From positions 710,496 through 774,495 of the forward strand of contig CAMFLR010000002.1 of assembly GCA_945957605.1 (NCBI GenBank): a stretch of DNA of 64,000 nucleotides, read 5' to 3'. This document shows positions 8,875-17,850 of this stretch, piece after piece. Source of the DNA: an uncultured Isosphaeraceae bacterium. GTDB lineage: Bacteria; Planctomycetota; Planctomycetia; Isosphaerales; Isosphaeraceae. The notes below the pieces were generated by a model. The model was not told the DNA's origin. It did not search any database and saw nothing but the letters and a program-made list of their open reading frames with translations. Within the stretch, counting starts at the first letter, position 1. The number at the start of each line of letters is the position of its first letter. Made by a program: the position numbers and the translations under genes.

Positions 8875-9468
8875 ATGTTGTTCGTGCGAAAACCATACCG
8901 AGAAGTGATCGACCGCTTTTTGATTCAACAGTCGGCGCTCGATTTTAGTTACAAGGAAGTAGGAGCGACCGCCCGAACCCCGCCCGCGGGATTCATTGTC
9001 GATCACACTCGCACTAAGCTGGGCGAGGGCGAAACGGTCTTTCGGTCAGCGGTCGGAGCCCTGAAAAACTGGAAGCAGTTTGCGCTAGGCTGGGTCGAAG
9101 CGTGGCCGCCAAATACGCCGATTCGGCCCGGCGAAACGGTTGCGGTGCTGGGACGCGGGGCCAATTTGTGGTGGCTGAACTCGTGCCGGATTATTTATGT
9201 CGTCGATGAATCGGGACCAATAAATCGCTTTGGATTCGCTTACGGAACCTTACCTGGCCACATTGCACGCGGCGAAGAACGATTTTTGATCGAGTGGAAC
9301 CAGGCCGATAACAGCGTCTGGTACGACATTCTGGCATTTTCGCAGCCGAACCAGCTTTTGATCCGGCTCGGCTATCCAGCGGTGCGTCGGGCACAGAAAC
9401 GCTTCGGCCGGGAATCAGGCGCGGCGATGCTCCGCGCTGTACAAGGCGCCGAAGCATCGCCGAGTTAA
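8875..9468 (+). CDS. DUF1990-family protein
   Basis: The protein has 197 residues, close to the usual length of DUF1990 proteins. The features are the opening Y-K-E-V-G block (LDFSYKEVGATARTPPAGF), the conserved GEGETVFRSAVGALKNWKQF, the GETVAVLGRG strand and the late FGFAYGTLPGHIARGEERF block. The family is found in bacteria and plants; its biochemical role is not settled, and a lipid- or isoprenoid-like binding cavity has been suggested. Start ATG at 8875. It is transcribed divergently from the SDR gene and convergently with the redoxin fusion, leaving only 19 bases between stops. Confidence 0.85.
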   Translation: MLFVRKPYREVIDRFLIQQSALDFSYKEVGATARTPPAGFIVDHTRTKLGEGETVFRSAVGALKNWKQFALGWVEAWPPNTPIRPGETVAVLGRGANLWWLNSCRIIYVVDESGPINRFGFAYGTLPGHIARGEERFLIEWNQADNSVWYDILAFSQPNQLLIRLGYPAVRRAQKRFGRESGAAMLRAVQGAEASPS

Positions 9469-9487
9469 ATTCTACTCGTGAATATGC

Positions 9488-11374
9488 TCAGCGTGCGCTG
9501 TTCAAGCTGACATCAGAGGATGCCGGCAGATCGGTGTACACATCAATGTATCCGATCATCATCTCCTCAAACGTCTGATCGCCCCAGCGCACGGGGATGG
9601 TCGGATTCGGATTCGCGGGGTTAGCCTTCGAGTTATCGAAGTGAGCAACGCAATCGATCACCGAACCCGCCTTCAGCAGCCTTGGCTCCTTGAGCATGTA
9701 ATAGCTCTGCCAGCCGAAGTCGTAGGCCGGAACCGATAGCATCACCTCAGGCTTACCGCCGGGTGGTGTGAGCGTGTATTTGAAGTCTTTGCCGCGCAGG
9801 TGCATGTGCGGCATGAAGCTCAGCAGGTGAGCGTCTTTCGGCAGCGTGAGCTTTGATGTCACTTCCGAATTGGCGTCGCCGGGAGCGATCGAGAAGAACC
9901 GCTGGGCAATCTCAACCGTCCGCGCTTCGTGCTTGACGGGTCCCTTGGCGAAGGTGAGTCCCACCTTCGAGCGATCGACCCGCACCTTGCCGTTCGGCGT
10001 GTAGTGCAACTGGAACACGAGGTCGTAACCGGCGGGCACTCGCTTGGCGACGCCTTCAGGATAGACCGACGGCATATCGCCGGGTGCATATCCGCAGAGG
10101 TGAATGCGCTTCGCAGGGTCGCGCGGAGCCTTGGGGTCAATTGCGTAAACGATGATATGATGAACGACCGACTTGTCGCCAGGCGCGGCCTCGGCCACCT
10201 GCACCCACTTGTCTTCCTGGAAGTTCGTGGGGACGCGGAAATTCTGATAGCCCAGGATGCCGGTCGCCGCGACGGTGTAAGGCTGCGGGATTTCAAACAC
10301 AACGTCGGGTTTGCCGACCGTCCAGCCCTCGCTGTATTTGACCGGCGCGGGGACCTTGGAAAGATCACCCGACGGCGTGTCCTGGTCGATCCAGGCGGTA
10401 ATCGTCGCGTGCTGGTCGGGGGTGAGGCTGCGGTCGTTCGAGAAGTGGCCGAAACGCGGGTCGGCGTGCCAGGGGGGCATCCGGTGCTCGTCGATCGCCT
10501 CGGCAATCGCTCCCGACCATCGCTTGGCATCTTCAAAGGTGATCAGCGAGAACGGACCCGACTGCCCCGGCCGGTGGCAGCTTTGACACTTGGCTTGCAG
10601 GATGGGTGCAACATGCTCGGCAAAGTTCGGCCGCGCGACGACTGGCCGTCCCTTGTGGTCGCGTTCTTCCCAGGCTTCGGCCAGTTCGCCCTTCAGACCG
10701 CGGACGCGGGCAATCTTCACGGTCGACGGGTCGTACCGGTCGATGAAGCAGCCTTGCACGTCGGTTTTGGCGACTTCGACCGGCTTGTCGGCGAGAATTG
10801 AGTCGAGGGCGTCTGCAAGGAAGTTCTTTTCGGGCTTGGGCTTGCGCTTACCCACGAGGTACTGGTCGTCGACCGCCCCCTGATAGCGAACGAGCGCAGT
10901 GCCATCGACAACCACAACTTCGGGCGTCCTCGTGGCGAGTGCGATGTCGGCGACGATGTTTTGCGGATCCTTGAGAACCGGGAACGTGATGCCGCGTTCT
11001 TTCGCGTGCTTGGCAATCTCTTCAACCGACTCGTGTGCGTTCGAGTTCACCGCGATGAACGACACGCCCTTCGACTTGTATTGCGTGGCCAGCTCGTTGA
11101 GCCGGGGGAAGTACATGTCGCTGACGGGACAGGCGGTACCCGTGAAGACGATCACAACTGCCTTGGCGCGGCCGAAGCGGAAGCCATAAAGGCTCACCAC
11201 GCTATCATCGGTGGCTGATTTTAGCGTGAAGTCGTGCAATCGGCGACCGTTCGCGGAACGCGGCGGATCGACTTTCTTAGGCTCGTCGGCGGCTTTGATG
11301 GGAGTAACGATTCCGGCGAGCAGCGTCATCGCCAACGCCAGGCCGGTCGCCCGCGTGCTTCGGTTCGACATCAT
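9488..11374 (-). CDS. Exported redoxin - cytochrome c - copper type II monooxygenase-like fusion
   Basis: The protein has 628 residues. GAGGG sits 7 bases before the ATG at 11374, so I prefer it to the GTG three bases upstream. After a signal peptide comes a thioredoxin/AhpC-TSA-like domain (about 35-190) with the single peroxidatic-type Cys in GTACPVSDMYFP. Next is a c-type haem site, CQSCH (in AKCQSCHRPGQSGPF). The C-terminal 350 residues resemble the PHM/DBH copper monooxygenase fold, with putative copper ligands in VVHHIIVY, FQLHYTPNGK and MPHMHLRGKDF. This three-part architecture is common in planctomycetes. Periplasmic redox chemistry on an unknown substrate is inferred. The gene is monocistronic. 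Confidence 0.85.
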   Translation of the reverse strand: MMSNRSTRATGLALAMTLLAGIVTPIKAADEPKKVDPPRSANGRRLHDFTLKSATDDSVVSLYGFRFGRAKAVVIVFTGTACPVSDMYFPRLNELATQYKSKGVSFIAVNSNAHESVEEIAKHAKERGITFPVLKDPQNIVADIALATRTPEVVVVDGTALVRYQGAVDDQYLVGKRKPKPEKNFLADALDSILADKPVEVAKTDVQGCFIDRYDPSTVKIARVRGLKGELAEAWEERDHKGRPVVARPNFAEHVAPILQAKCQSCHRPGQSGPFSLITFEDAKRWSGAIAEAIDEHRMPPWHADPRFGHFSNDRSLTPDQHATITAWIDQDTPSGDLSKVPAPVKYSEGWTVGKPDVVFEIPQPYTVAATGILGYQNFRVPTNFQEDKWVQVAEAAPGDKSVVHHIIVYAIDPKAPRDPAKRIHLCGYAPGDMPSVYPEGVAKRVPAGYDLVFQLHYTPNGKVRVDRSKVGLTFAKGPVKHEARTVEIAQRFFSIAPGDANSEVTSKLTLPKDAHLLSFMPHMHLRGKDFKYTLTPPGGKPEVMLSVPAYDFGWQSYYMLKEPRLLKAGSVIDCVAHFDNSKANPANPNPTIPVRWGDQTFEEMMIGYIDVYTDLPASSDVSLNSAR

Positions 11375-11639
11375 CACAGGACCCTCGTCGTCCAGATCAA
11401 AAATCGTTTAAGAAACAGCGTTACCCTGTCTATGAGTGTTGCCAATGATACCTGACGGTTGGTCAAAAGAGTTTCAACATTTTCCAAACACACCAATCCC
11501 ACACATTGGCCGACGAGAATCGCGGGACTCAAAGCGGAATGATCACATGGCTTTTGTGATTCAAATGTGAAGCAAGTGGCGTTTGCGATCGTCTTTATGA
11601 TAAGTAACCACTTCTCAGACGACGTCGGGGATGTAGCTC

Positions 11640-12347
11640 ATGATTGCGCGACACTTGTGGCTCCTCTTACTGATGCTCTACACCCCGTCCATTCAAGGCG
11701 ACCGGGATCCTTTTTTTCCAAAAGGAGCGTTTTACCGCAGGGATATTGAAGCTGATGAGTTCACGAGTGAGTGCATCGGCGCACATCTGGCAAACCTTGA
11801 GGAGCACTCGATTTGGAGGCGAGCTCGATCGGACGACAAGATCGAGGTTTATCGAATGTTCTGGTGGCCAAGCCGGGGCCAGCCGACGTCAGTACGGATT
11901 ACCAAACGCGATGGGGTAATCATCCTCAGCGTTGCCCGGATCAGACGGGTTGGCTTAAAAGAAACGGCGAAGCCGCCTTTGAGGAGAGAGTTGAAACTGA
12001 CAGACCAGCAATGGAAGGATTGCGTGGATCTTCTGGAAAAAACGCCCTTCTGGAGAGCACCGACAAAAGTAGTCGAATCATGGGGGATCGCCGACGGAGA
12101 CAGGATTTTCATCGAGGGCGTGAAGGCTGGAAACTATCATGTCATCGATAGGGCGGGTTTGACCACTAGCGAATGCTACAAACGATTTTGCCGGAAGCTA
12201 TTATGGCTTTCAAAATCACACGATGTTGTGCTTTGGGATCTGTACCGCCAGAGCGAGCGCCGACGGCGAAGGTATCAGTGGAACTATTCCGAGACCCAGG
12301 ATTCGGGTGTCTACAACCGCATCTGGGTCACTAAGTCTCCGAACTGA
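11640..12347 (+). CDS. Secreted protein of unknown function
   Basis: The protein has 235 residues. A short signal peptide (MIARHLWLLLLMLYTPSIQG) is followed by a charged soluble domain with a WRR..DKIEVYRMFWWPSR strand region and an Arg-rich end (RQSERRRRRYQWNY). Codon use is less GC-rich than its neighbours and the gene stands alone between two larger transcription units, so recent acquisition is possible. No family is recognised. The 260-base stretch upstream holds no other gene. Confidence 0.55.
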   Translation: MIARHLWLLLLMLYTPSIQGDRDPFFPKGAFYRRDIEADEFTSECIGAHLANLEEHSIWRRARSDDKIEVYRMFWWPSRGQPTSVRITKRDGVIILSVARIRRVGLKETAKPPLRRELKLTDQQWKDCVDLLEKTPFWRAPTKVVESWGIADGDRIFIEGVKAGNYHVIDRAGLTTSECYKRFCRKLLWLSKSHDVVLWDLYRQSERRRRRYQWNYSETQDSGVYNRIWVTKSPN

Positions 12348-12584
12348 CAGAACGCACAAGCACTCTTTTATAACAATGACGAGACCCAAAGCGCCAACTG
12401 TTTCAATAACCCGCCGATTGCGCGCATGGAGAAATCGTTAAGAAACGTCGGTCAATGAACGGACCTCGCGGATATCGCACTGGCCAAAAGGTGTGAACGG
12501 GGGTAAACTTAAGGTGATGAGAACGGGGAACTCGGTTGCCGGGTTCGATCGTTCCGATGTTCAGGCAAAGCCGCGGGGTTCACC

Positions 12585-12875
12585 ATGCGTTTGGAGGCAG
12601 TAAAACTGCCCGAACTGGGGACCGGTCCGGCCGAGCCGATCGTAGTGAGTCACTGGTACGCTGCTCGCGGAGAACAGGTCTGGGAGGGGGATCGGCTCGT
12701 CGAAGTGCTGGTCGGTTCCGCCACTTTTGACGTGTCGGCCCCCGCGACGGGGCGGCTCGCGGCCATTCATGGTCAAGAGGACGATCGCGTCTTACCCGGA
12801 TCGGTTCTCGGCTTTCTGGCAGTCGCGGAGGAGGACGGCGATGGTCATGAACCATCGGGTCCTGCCCCGTCATGA
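12585..12875 (+). CDS. Lipoyl/biotinyl-like domain protein lacking the attachment lysine
   Basis: The protein has 96 residues. The whole sequence follows the lipoyl-domain pattern of 2-oxoacid dehydrogenase E2 chains: VKLPELGTG near the start, the strand WEGDRLVEVLVGSATFDVSA, then ATGRLAAIHGQEDDRVLPG. In true lipoyl domains the central turn is D-K-A with the modified lysine; here the aligned residues are Gly44-Ser45-Ala46, so no lysine is present. Lipoylation or biotinylation therefore looks impossible. It is the first gene of an overlapping unit: its TGA overlaps the ATG of the NUDIX gene (ATGA, 12872-12875). A structural or sensing role is inferred. Confidence 0.75.
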   Translation: MRLEAVKLPELGTGPAEPIVVSHWYAARGEQVWEGDRLVEVLVGSATFDVSAPATGRLAAIHGQEDDRVLPGSVLGFLAVAEEDGDGHEPSGPAPS

Positions 12876-13363
12876 CCGGGATTCATGAACGTTCGGCCGG
12901 TGTGATCCCCTATCGCATCGTGGCCGAGGGAGGACCGCTTTATTTGGTCCTGCACTCCGCCACGGTCAGGAATCCGCGCGCCAAGTGGGAATTTCCCAAG
13001 GGCGGCATGGAGCCCGGCGAGTCAACGCGTGACACCGCCGCCCGCGAGTTCCAGGAAGAAACCAGCCTGTTCGACTGGAACTTCCACGACGGCTTCGAAC
13101 GCAGCCTCTCGTACACGTATCTCCGCCGCGGCCGCAAGGTGCTCAAGACGGTAACCTATTACCTCGTCGAAGTTAACGACGACTCGGCCATTGCCAAGTC
13201 GATCGAGCACGTCGAGGATAGCGCGGGTTACTGGTATCACTGGGGCACCTTCGAGCAGATCTCGCGTTTGCTCTACCACGCGAAGATCCGCCAGGTATTT
13301 GCCGAGGCCGACGCCTGGCTCCGCAACGGGGGTCAGATGCCGGAAGAGCCTCCACATGAATAA
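12872..13363 (+). CDS. NUDIX hydrolase
   Basis: The protein has 163 residues. A complete Nudix box is visible at about residues 44-67: GGMEPGESTRDTAAREFQEE, which matches GX5EX7REUXEEXGU except that the final Gly is replaced (EETSLF). This family hydrolyses nucleoside diphosphates linked to another moiety, using divalent metal held by the REXXEE glutamates. The opening block (AGVIPYR...LVLHSA..RNPRAKWEFPKG) is typical of the Ap4A/diphosphoinositol-type branch. It overlaps the lipoyl-like gene by 4 bases and thymidylate kinase by 8 bases, so all are co-transcribed. House-cleaning of nucleotides would fit its neighbours. Confidence 0.92.
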   Translation: MTGIHERSAGVIPYRIVAEGGPLYLVLHSATVRNPRAKWEFPKGGMEPGESTRDTAAREFQEETSLFDWNFHDGFERSLSYTYLRRGRKVLKTVTYYLVEVNDDSAIAKSIEHVEDSAGYWYHWGTFEQISRLLYHAKIRQVFAEADAWLRNGGQMPEEPPHE

Positions 13364-13997
13364 GCCGAGTCGCGGCTTTTTCATCAGCCTGGATGGTCCC
13401 GACGGCGGCGGCAAGACAACGCAGGTCGTGCGGCTGGCCGACTGGCTCCGCAGCCTGGGCCGGACGGTCACCACCTGCCGCGATCCCGGAGCGACACCGC
13501 TAGGCGAGCGGCTGCGGGCGATTCTCCTCGAACGCAGCAGTATTGATATCGGCATGCGCTCAGAAATGCTCATGTACATGAGCGCCCGCGCCCAGCTCGT
13601 CGAAGAGGTGATTCGCCCTGCCCTCGAACGCGGCGAAGATGTGATTTCCGACCGCTACCTGCTGGCCAACGTCGTCTACCAGGGATACGCAGGCGGCCTG
13701 CCGGTTGACGACCTCTGGCTGGTCGGCCGGGTGGCGACCGGTGGACTTATGCCCGACCTCACGCTCGTACTCGACCTGACCACCGAGCTGGCCCGCGAAC
13801 GCGTCGGCAAGGCACGCGACCGGATGGAAGATCGTTCCGAGGAATACCACCGCAAGGTGCGCGATGGTTTTCTTGCAGCGGCTGGCTGTTACACTGCACC
13901 GATCCGCGTGATCGACGCTTCGACCGACGCGGATACCGTCGCCCAACGTCTCCAGACCGAGGTAGCGCATGCCCTGGCACTCGATCCGCGGACATGA
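13356..13997 (+). CDS. tmk: Thymidylate kinase
   Basis: The protein has 213 residues, normal for bacterial Tmk. It phosphorylates dTMP to dTDP with ATP in the cytoplasm. Visible motifs: the P-loop DGPDGGGKTTQ (about 13-23), the DR motif in ISDRYLLANVVYQGY, and a lid with RDRMEDRSEEYHRKVRDGF. The ATG at 13356 lies within the end of the NUDIX gene (8-base overlap), and the 3' end overlaps holB by 29 bases. A tmk-holB pairing is common in bacteria, which supports both calls. Confidence 0.95.
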   Translation: MNKPSRGFFISLDGPDGGGKTTQVVRLADWLRSLGRTVTTCRDPGATPLGERLRAILLERSSIDIGMRSEMLMYMSARAQLVEEVIRPALERGEDVISDRYLLANVVYQGYAGGLPVDDLWLVGRVATGGLMPDLTLVLDLTTELARERVGKARDRMEDRSEEYHRKVRDGFLAAAGCYTAPIRVIDASTDADTVAQRLQTEVAHALALDPRT

Positions 13998-14997
13998 CAA
14001 GGCGCTCGACGCCCTGCGCCGTGGACTCACGCAGGGACGTTTGCCGCACGCGTTCCTTTTCGTCGGCCCCGAAGGAATTGGCAAGCGTTCATTTGCCAAC
14101 GTTTTCGCGCAAGCACTGCTTTGCGACCGCGTGCCCGAAACCGCACTCGACCCCTGCGGCGCCTGCCCAAGCTGTCTGCAAGTCGCCGAAGGAACGCATC
14201 CCGACGTACTCCGCGTGGCTCGTCCTGAAGACAAGCACGAGTTGGCGATCAAGCAGATCCGCGAGCTTTGCCTCGACCTGGGTTTGAAACCGGCAAGCGG
14301 GCGCCGAAAAGTGGCGATCATCGACGACGCCGACGACATGAACGACGAGGCGGCGAACGCGTTCCTCAAAACGCTCGAGGAACCGCCGCCCGGCAGCGTG
14401 CTCATTCTCATCGGCACGTCGGCTGAAACTCAGCTAGATACAATCATTTCCCGATGCCGCGTGCTCCGGTTCGACCCGCTTCCCGAGGCCGATCTGGCGC
14501 AGGTGCTGCTCGAACAGTCCGTCACCGAAGATCCGGCCGAAGCCGCGCGACTGGCACATCTCGCCGAAGGGAGTGTTGCGCGGGCGCGCGGTCTCGCCGA
14601 CGCGACGCTCGACGGTTTCCGGCGCGCGATGATCGACGAGATCTCCGACCCGCGCGGATTCGACGCACCGGCGCTGGCCGTCCGCCTCGCGACCTTTTCG
14701 AAAGAAGCCGGGAAGGAAAGTATCGATCAGCGCGAGCGGGCGCGGTTGCTCATTGGCGAGCTAGCCCGGTTTTTCCGCGGTTGCCTCTGGCAAACGGCCG
14801 GCGCAGAACCGCCGACGCCCGATCCCGCCGATCTTCGCGCAATCCAAACATTGGCCGAACGACTTGAACCTGAAGATGTTTTTTTGCTTGCCGATCGCTG
14901 CCTCGAAGCCGATTATCACGTCGGCCGCAAGATCAACCTCGGGTTGATCCTCGACGCCTTGATGCACGACCTCGGCAAGGTCATCAACCACGCATGA
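13969..14997 (+). CDS. holB: DNA polymerase III subunit delta' (clamp-loader AAA+ subunit)
   Basis: The protein has 342 residues, the usual length for HolB. The N-terminus GRLPHAFLFVGPEGIGKRS contains a complete P-loop. A zinc module follows with Cys52, Cys63, Cys66 and Cys69 (CGACPSC). The Walker B-like block is VAIIDDADDMNDEAANAFLKT, followed by EEPP and the SRC motif in ISRCRVLRF, which supplies the arginine finger in clamp loaders. It helps load the sliding clamp at the replication fork. The start overlaps the end of tmk, so translational coupling is likely. It is the last gene of the four-gene unit. Confidence 0.95.
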   Translation: MPWHSIRGHDKALDALRRGLTQGRLPHAFLFVGPEGIGKRSFANVFAQALLCDRVPETALDPCGACPSCLQVAEGTHPDVLRVARPEDKHELAIKQIRELCLDLGLKPASGRRKVAIIDDADDMNDEAANAFLKTLEEPPPGSVLILIGTSAETQLDTIISRCRVLRFDPLPEADLAQVLLEQSVTEDPAEAARLAHLAEGSVARARGLADATLDGFRRAMIDEISDPRGFDAPALAVRLATFSKEAGKESIDQRERARLLIGELARFFRGCLWQTAGAEPPTPDPADLRAIQTLAERLEPEDVFLLADRCLEADYHVGRKINLGLILDALMHDLGKVINHA

Positions 14998-15025
14998 TCA
15001 TGCCAATCTTCGTTGGAACCACATC

Positions 15026-15901
15026 ATGTCCTTTGTGTTCGCGTGCGTTCTGCTAGTCATCCCCACGCAAACCGCCAAGCCGCTCCCCATCTCCGCTCAC
15101 AATTGCTATCCCGCCAACTCCACCAGCAACGCCCGGCTCATCGAAGCAGTCGCGCTCGGCATCGACAACATCGAAATTGACCTGGGCTGGGACGACAAGA
15201 ACAAACGGCTCATCGTCGGTCACGACTCCGCTCCCGTCAACGGAAAAACATATCCGACATTTCAAACGTATATTGAGTTTTTCCTGAACGCTCCGGAGCG
15301 CCCCGACCACGCGCCGACCGTTCTCTCAATCGACTGGAAAACCAGCCGGCCCGAAGCGGTTGACCAGTTCAATGATTTCTTGAATAAACACGCATCGCTT
15401 TTCAGCACAGCACCCAAGGCCGAGCCCAGTCCATTCAAGGCGCAGCGTTTCACGGTTTGTTTTACAGGGTCGGAACAGGCGAAGGCGCACTACGACTCAC
15501 TCATTCCTGCGGGTGGAACCTATCGCGCCTTTTGCGATCGCGTGTACGGCGCAGGCGACTACAAGGACAATGCCGAAGACTATGCGCGCAAGAAGGCGAC
15601 GGCCTATCACCGCTTTCTGACGATGCACTGGGCGGTCGTAGAGAAGGGTGCACCGATCCTCGCTCGCGGTTGGACCGAATCCTCAGAAAAACGTCTGAAG
15701 GCCATTGTCGACGCTGCGCATCATCAGGGCTATCGCCTGCGGTTTTACTGCCTAAATGGTGCAGGGAACATGGCTTATCGCTTCCCAACAGAAGAGGCTG
15801 CGAAGGTGCGATGGGTCGCTGCCGCAAAGGCCGGTGTCGACTGGGTGGCAAGCGATGATTACGAAAATATCGTACACACGCTTAGTAGTCGGTCACGATA
15901 G
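15026..15901 (+). CDS. Exported glycerophosphodiester/phosphoinositide phosphodiesterase-like protein
   Basis: The protein has 291 residues. A signal peptide (MSFVFACVLLVIPTQTAKP) precedes a TIM-barrel phosphodiesterase pattern: SAHNCYP, then ALGIDNIEIDLGWD with the acidic pair, then LIVGHDSAP with the second histidine. This matches the His/Glu-Asp/His layout of the GDPD/PI-PLC superfamily. The later TVLSIDWKTSRPEA strand and WVASDDYENI end also fit. It should cleave phosphodiester head groups outside the cytoplasm; the substrate is unknown. It starts 28 bases after holB on the same strand, so read-through from that operon is possible. Confidence 0.75.
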   Translation: MSFVFACVLLVIPTQTAKPLPISAHNCYPANSTSNARLIEAVALGIDNIEIDLGWDDKNKRLIVGHDSAPVNGKTYPTFQTYIEFFLNAPERPDHAPTVLSIDWKTSRPEAVDQFNDFLNKHASLFSTAPKAEPSPFKAQRFTVCFTGSEQAKAHYDSLIPAGGTYRAFCDRVYGAGDYKDNAEDYARKKATAYHRFLTMHWAVVEKGAPILARGWTESSEKRLKAIVDAAHHQGYRLRFYCLNGAGNMAYRFPTEEAAKVRWVAAAKAGVDWVASDDYENIVHTLSSRSR

Positions 15902-15989
15902 GGTTGTAGATTCACACACTTGATTCATATTCCTTCTTGTGAATTTCACTAGCTTTTAATCAGAGTTAAATGAAGCCTCGCTAGATTTT

Positions 15990-16017
15990 CGCCCGGCTCG
16001 TACCAAAGGGCCGGGCG
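15990..16017 (+). terminator. Possible terminator or 5' hairpin before DUF1559 gene
   Basis: The perfect 8-bp arms CGCCCGGC (15990-15997) and GCCGGGCG (16010-16017) form a hairpin between the GDPD-like gene and the DUF1559 gene. Only a short TTC follows, so either weak termination or a structured leader is possible. Confidence 0.35.
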
Positions 16018-16063
16018 TTCGCCCCGGCGCGCACATTCGTTGCGACGAGCTGGGAATACCATC

Positions 16064-17233
16064 ATGCGTTCATCATTTTGTGTAAGGGGCCGACGCGGCT
16101 TTACGCTGATCGAGCTCTTAGTCGTCATTGCCATTATTGCCGTTTTGATTGCGCTGCTCTTGCCAGCGGTTCAATCAGCGCGCGAGGCGGCTCGCCGCTC
16201 TCAGTGCGTGAACAACATGAAGCAAATTGGTCTCGGGCTGCACAACTATCACAGCACCCACAACGTCTTTCCGCCCGGCCGGATGACGCCCGACATCATC
16301 AAGAACGGCGTGCCCAACATCGTCGGCCCCACAAGCTACAGTCTGACCAACGCCCCCTACTCGCCAGGCACGTGGACCGGCATCTATTCGGTTCATTGCC
16401 ACATCCTGCCATTCATGGAGCAGGTGAACGCGTTCAACGCACTCAACTTCGCCGGGCCGAACCTCGGTCAACTTCAAGACGCGTCGGGCAATGTCGTGTC
16501 GCCCAACTACACGACCTACACCATGACCGCCGGCGCATTCCTTTGCCCGTCCGACCCGAACACTTCGAACGGTCCTGGCGGCGAAAATAACTACCGCGCG
16601 AATTTCGGCGGCAGCACCCCTTATGCTGGTGGCAGCATTCGCCCCGATAACACGCCGCGCCCTGGTAGCGATAACGGTACTTTCACGTATGGACCCGGCA
16701 TCGGCATCGCGCAAATCACCGACGGCACGAGCGGCACCGCGATGTTTGCCGAACACACCAAGGGCTCCGCAAAATTCAACCAGGTGGGCGACAAGAGCGA
16801 TGTCGTCTTTCTCCCCAACGGCACCGTCAGCATCTCGTGGAATGCTCAGACTGACGCCGATGCCTTCATGACCGTCTGCAACACGCAGTTTCCCGCGAGC
16901 TCGTTTTTCTATCAGGCTGGCCGGTACGTCGCGAGCCCGGGCTTCGGCCTGCAATTCTCCGACGGCTGGGGCTACGCCTGGTACGTCGCCACGCTGTACA
17001 ACCACGTCGCCCCGCCGAACTGGGTTGGTTACGACTGCGGCCTCGGTTCGAGCATCATCGATACGCCCAGCGAGCACGGCATCGTCGCCGCGCGAAGCGC
17101 TCACCCTGGCGGCGCGAACTCACTGTTCGCCGACGGGTCGGTGAAGTTCGTCAAGGCTTCGGTCGGAGTTCCGGTCTGGCGTGCGCTCGGCACCCGCGCC
17201 GGTGGTGAAGTCGTTAGCGCCGACCAGTATTGA
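16064..17233 (+). CDS. DUF1559 protein with type IV prepilin-like N-terminus
   Basis: The protein has 389 residues. The start is the ATG at 16064; an upstream TTG extension adds nothing. Residues 12-35 carry the prepilin cleavage/methylation motif [20 protein letters not shown], followed by the family hallmark [20 protein letters not shown] and LGLHNYH. The C-terminus has [16 protein letters not shown], characteristic of DUF1559. These pseudopilin-like proteins are hugely expanded in planctomycetes and probably form envelope or pseudopilus structures. The prepilin peptidase should cut before the Phe. It is followed after 14 bases by a lipoprotein gene and is probably co-transcribed with it. 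Confidence 0.95.
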   Translation: MRSSFCVRGRRGFTLIELLVVIAIIAVLIALLLPAVQSAREAARRSQCVNNMKQIGLGLHNYHSTHNVFPPGRMTPDIIKNGVPNIVGPTSYSLTNAPYSPGTWTGIYSVHCHILPFMEQVNAFNALNFAGPNLGQLQDASGNVVSPNYTTYTMTAGAFLCPSDPNTSNGPGGENNYRANFGGSTPYAGGSIRPDNTPRPGSDNGTFTYGPGIGIAQITDGTSGTAMFAEHTKGSAKFNQVGDKSDVVFLPNGTVSISWNAQTDADAFMTVCNTQFPASSFFYQAGRYVASPGFGLQFSDGWGYAWYVATLYNHVAPPNWVGYDCGLGSSIIDTPSEHGIVAARSAHPGGANSLFADGSVKFVKASVGVPVWRALGTRAGGEVVSADQY

Positions 17234-17247
17234 TTGGAGGCGCGTTC

Positions 17248-17709
17248 ATGAGGAACTTCAGGCGATACATTTTTGCAATGCAGTTCATGCTGCTGACCGG
17301 CTGCAGCGCGGGCACAAACGTCGATCCGGTAACCGCTCCCATTGCTGGACCGCACGGCGGAGTCGCATATCCCTTGCCCGACGGTTCAGGTTATGCAGAG
17401 ATTTTTGTCGAACGCGGCAAGGCGACGGGTCGAACCGCGGGTAAGGCGATGCTTTCGGTTTACTTCCTCGCGGCCGATCGCAAGGCGGCACTAACCCCGC
17501 CGCCCAGCGACGTTTCTGCAACGGTCGTAACACCCGAGAAGGCCGAGCCCACACCGGTTACACTCGCACTGACGCCAATTGCGAAGGAACCGCTTTCAAC
17601 CGCGCGGTTTGCCTCCGAGTCGGGGGCGTTCGATTACGACGAATTGCGAGGCGAGCTCAAAGCGACGATTTCCGGCAAGCCGTTCCAGCGCGAATTTGCA
17701 ATCCGCTAA
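17248..17709 (+). CDS. Small lipoprotein downstream of DUF1559 gene
   Basis: The protein has 153 residues. The ATG at 17248 has GGAGG at ideal spacing. A signal peptide ends in the lipobox LLTGC (FMLLTGCSAG). The mature part is Pro/Thr/Val-rich with short strands (PHGGVAYPLPDGSGYAEIFVE and FDYDELRGELKATISGKPF) and suggests a small beta domain that faces the periplasm. DUF1559-lipoprotein pairs recur in planctomycetes, and a second one is at 57497-58970. A joint role in the same surface assembly is inferred. Confidence 0.8.
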   Translation: MRNFRRYIFAMQFMLLTGCSAGTNVDPVTAPIAGPHGGVAYPLPDGSGYAEIFVERGKATGRTAGKAMLSVYFLAADRKAALTPPPSDVSATVVTPEKAEPTPVTLALTPIAKEPLSTARFASESGAFDYDELRGELKATISGKPFQREFAIR

Positions 17710-17773
17710 GTTCGCCCCCGCTCCGGCACTCGCCTTTGCCCACCCTCGGCTGTAGAATTCAGATGTACGAGCT

Positions 17774-17820
17774 TTGGGTCGAAAGATCGCCAGTAATCGC
17801 CACGCGATCTTTCGACCCAA
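17774..17820. promoter_or_regulatory. Perfect 17-bp inverted repeat between two genes
   Basis: The left arm TTGGGTCGAAAGATCGC (17774-17790) and right arm (17804-17820) are exact reverse complements around a 13-base loop. It begins 64 bases after the lipoprotein stop and ends 30 bases before the next start. No T-run follows on either strand, so it is not a standard terminator. It could be a 5' regulatory hairpin, an RNA processing or stability element, or a repeat remnant. Confidence 0.75.
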
Positions 17821-17850
17821 GTCGCTCCTGAACTCGGCCCAGGGGTAATC

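Noticed and set aside
11537..11562. TCACA/TGTGA half sites resembling a CRP box
   Set aside because: The half sites are in the wrong order (TCACA-N7-TGTGA rather than TGTGA-N6-TCACA) and symmetry is poor.
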